In this document: positions 3,837-5,888 of the stretch, one piece after another
Numbering within the stretch: the first letter of the stretch is position 1
Layout of the letters: each line of letters starts with the position of its first letter
Source: Bifidobacterium breve
GTDB lineage: Bacteria > Actinomycetota > Actinomycetes > Mycobacteriales > Mycobacteriaceae
Direction: 5' to 3'
Assembly: GCA_945882475.1 (NCBI GenBank)
Contig: CAMCWJ010000188.1
Span: forward strand, 1-5,888
Length of the DNA: 5,888 nt
Program-made: the position numbers and the translations under genes
The notes under the pieces: model-generated
Seen by the model: the letters and a program-made list of their open reading frames with translations, nothing else
Database searches by the model: none
Told to the model about the DNA's origin: nothing

Positions 3837-5888
3837 CTACTTGATCAGCGGGTCGCGCGGCATACCGAGGATGCGTTCGGCGATCTGGTTGCGGGCCACC
3901 TCGGAGGTGCCGCCCGCGATCGCCATCCCGCGGGCGCCCATCGCCGCCCGGGATGCCAGAGCGCCTTCGCCGTCCTCCAGTGCCAGATCCGGACCCACCA
4001 GCGACGCGGCGATGGCGCCCTGCTCCTGGAAGTGGTCGGCCAGTTTGAGTTTTGTGATGTTGCCCTCCGGGCCGGGCCCGGCTCCCTCGATGCTGCGCAC
4101 CGCCCGGCGCAGGTTCAGCAGACGCAGCGCGTGGTCCTCGGCCAGGAACCGCCCGACCCGTTGCAGCGAGCCGATCACCCGGTCGCCGTGGGTCTGGGCC
4201 AGATGCATCAGCCAGGCCGACGCGGGTGCGATGCCGCCACCTCCGCCGCCGATGCTCACCCGCTCATTGCCGAGGGTGGCGCGCGCCACCGTCCAACCCG
4301 CGTTCGGTTCGCCGACGACGTCCTCGTCGGGAACGAACACGTCGTTGAAGAACACCTCGTTGAAGTCCGAGCCACCGGTGATCTGACGCAGCGGCCGTAC
4401 CTCGACCCCCGGCGCCTTCATGTCCAAGATCACCATCGTGATGCCGGCGTGCTTGGGCCCGTCGAAGTCGGTGCGCACGGTCGCCAGACCGCGCTTGCAG
4501 TAGTGCGCACCGGAGGTCCACACCTTTTGACCGGTGATCGACCATCCACCGTCGACGCGGGTGGCGCGGGTCTTGACCGCCGCTGCATCCGATCCCGCTG
4601 ACGGCTCGGAGAACAGCTGGCACCAGATCTCGTCCTGGCGCAGTGCCTTCTCGACGAATCGTTCGATCTGCGAAGGGGTTCCGTGCTGGATCAGGGTGAG
4701 GATCACCCAGCCGGTGATGCCGTAGTCCGGCTTCTTGACATCGGCGGCGGCGAACTCCTCCTCGCAGAGCAGTTGCTCCACCGCACCGGCCGCCAGTCCC
4801 CACGGCTTGGGCCAGTGCGGCATGAGGTAGCCGGTGGCGATCAACTCATCGAGTTGGGCCTTCTCTTCGAGCGCGGCGATGCGCTGCGCCTCGGCACGGA
4901 TCTCGGTGCGCAACTCATCCGATCCGGCCGGCAGGTCGAGGCTGTTGGCCCGGGCGATGCCCTTGGCGGTCAGATCGAAGACGTCGGTGGCCGACTCATC
5001 CCCGCCGAGCACCGCCTGCACGGTCAGCGCACGCCGCAGGTGCAGATGCGCGTCGTGCTCCCAGGTGAAGCCGATGCCGCCATGTACCTGGATGTTGAGT
5101 TCGGCGTTGCGTACGTAGGCCGGAAGCGCCAATGTCGCTGCGGCGGCCGAGATCAGCCGGAACTGCTCCTCGTCCTCGCCGGCCGCGCGGGCGGCGTCCC
5201 AGACGCAGGCGATCGCCGACTCGGCGGCCACCAGCATGTTGGCGCAGTGGTGTTTGACGGCCTGGAAGGTGGCGATGGTGCGGCCGAACTGTTCGCGGAC
5301 CTTGGCGTACTCGACAGCGCTGTCGACGCAGTCCGACGCACCGCCGACGGCCTCGGCGGCATAGAGGGTGCGGGTGCGGGCCAGGGCAGCGTTGCGCGCG
5401 CCGGGAAGCAGGTTGTCGCCCACCTCGACGCCGGTCAGCATGACCCGTCCGGCGCGCCGGGACCGGTCCAGGTTCTCCGGCACCTCCACCGCGACCCCGC
5501 CGGCTGTGCGATCCACCAGGATCATGTCCTCGCCGCTGGCCAGGAGGAGAACGTCGGCAAGTCCCGCACCGATCACCACTCCGGCGTCACCGGAGAGGCG
5601 GCCCCCTGAGACTGTCAGGTTTCCGCCGAAACCGACTGCGGCGGTGTGCGTTCCGTCGACAAGGCTGGGCAGCAGACGCGCCTTTTGCTCATCGGTGCCG
5701 ACGGCGGCGATCACTGAGGACACCACCACGGTCGGCACGAACGGGCCGGGTGCAACCGCCCGGCCGAGTTCGTCGATGACGACGACCAGTTCGGGCAGCC
5801 CGAATCCCGAGCCGCCGTACTCCTCGTCGACATGCAAACCGAGCCAACCCAATTCTGCCAGTTCGTTCCAGAACGGCGGGCGGGCCTC
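3837..5888 (-). CDS. Fused two-domain acyl-CoA dehydrogenase, FadE type (5' end missing)
   Basis: Acyl-CoA dehydrogenases introduce an alpha,beta double bond into acyl-CoA using FAD. The 683 visible residues hold two such domains in tandem, as in the long FadE proteins of mycobacteria. Domain 1 (about 1-300) starts inside its N-terminal helices. It keeps REQFGRTIATFQAVKH (from 198) and QVHGGIGF (267-274), but its middle region is short, lacks the xEPxxGSD FAD/substrate motif, and has LYAAEAVGGA where the catalytic Glu region should be. Domain 2 (about 330-683) has LFSEPSAGSD (425-434), VWTSGA (456-461), LGNERVSIGG with E542 at the position of the catalytic Glu of isovaleryl-CoA dehydrogenase, and GGTSEVARNQIAERILG (from 659). 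One active site per chain is therefore likely. The frame stays open to the right edge, so the start lies outside; TTG at 5852 is an internal Leu. The substrate is unknown; steroid side-chain or branched acyl-CoAs are possible. Confidence 0.93.
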   Translation of the reverse strand, partial: EARPPFWNELAELGWLGLHVDEEYGGSGFGLPELVVVIDELGRAVAPGPFVPTVVVSSVIAAVGTDEQKARLLPSLVDGTHTAAVGFGGNLTVSGGRLSGDAGVVIGAGLADVLLLASGEDMILVDRTAGGVAVEVPENLDRSRRAGRVMLTGVEVGDNLLPGARNAALARTRTLYAAEAVGGASDCVDSAVEYAKVREQFGRTIATFQAVKHHCANMLVAAESAIACVWDAARAAGEDEEQFRLISAAAATLALPAYVRNAELNIQVHGGIGFTWEHDAHLHLRRALTVQAVLGGDESATDVFDLTAKGIARANSLDLPAGSDELRTEIRAEAQRIAALEEKAQLDELIATGYLMPHWPKPWGLAAGAVEQLLCEEEFAAADVKKPDYGITGWVILTLIQHGTPSQIERFVEKALRQDEIWCQLFSEPSAGSDAAAVKTRATRVDGGWSITGQKVWTSGAHYCKRGLATVRTDFDGPKHAGITMVILDMKAPGVEVRPLRQITGGSDFNEVFFNDVFVPDEDVVGEPNAGWTVARATLGNERVSIGGGGGGIAPASAWLMHLAQTHGDRVIGSLQRVGRFLAEDHALRLLNLRRAVRSIEGAGPGPEGNITKLKLADHFQEQGAIAASLVGPDLALEDGEGALASRAAMGARGMAIAGGTSEVARNQIAERILGMPRDPLIK

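Noticed and set aside
5850..5852. TTG at 5852 as the start of the acyl-CoA dehydrogenase
   Set aside because: The frame stays open for 12 more codons to the window edge, and those codons (FWNELAELGW) continue the typical N-terminal helix, so the gene is truncated by the window.
3837..5888. Frameshift or pseudogene in the acyl-CoA dehydrogenase because the first half lacks key motifs
   Set aside because: The frame is intact throughout and the degenerate half keeps structural FAD-contact motifs, as in known fused or heteromeric FadE enzymes.

Overview
The window reads as chromosomal DNA of a high-G+C actinobacterium, most likely a mycobacterium (Mycolicibacterium-like). The grounds are strong G/C bias at third codon positions, GTG starts, a FadE-type fused acyl-CoA dehydrogenase and TANNNT-type -10 boxes set directly before start codons. 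I assign this from gene content and style only; no database comparison was possible.

Layout, left to right. Positions 1-1324 (minus) hold the first 441 codons of hypF, whose 3' end lies outside the window. Directly upstream of it, and in the same reading frame, is a small GNAT-like gene of unknown role (1325-1888, minus). A 65-bp gap separates this pair from the divergent hypA (1954-2289, plus) and hypB (2318-3109, plus). hypB converges, with only 2 bp between stop codons, on a SIMPL/DUF541-domain gene (3112-3777, minus). After a 59-bp gap carrying a palindrome and a likely promoter, a long fused acyl-CoA dehydrogenase gene (3837-5888, minus) runs off the right edge and lacks its 5' end. No stretch longer than 65 bp is left without a gene.

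Function. hypA, hypB and hypF are maturation factors for [NiFe]-hydrogenases. HypF starts building the CN ligands of the active-site iron from carbamoyl phosphate. HypA and HypB deliver nickel; this HypB carries a histidine-rich N-terminus. No hydrogenase structural gene and no hypC, hypD or hypE lies inside the window; these would be expected elsewhere, perhaps beyond the left edge. The GNAT-like gene is tied to hypF by its position and is the least explained element. The SIMPL gene and the acyl-CoA dehydrogenase look like an unrelated chromosomal neighbourhood.

I found no wholly new system. The points worth a second look are the GNAT-like/hypF in-frame junction, the set of apparently leaderless starts, a 15-bp duplication that doubles the hypA stop codon, an 11-bp hairpin just after hypB, and the one-active-site design of the fused acyl-CoA dehydrogenase.
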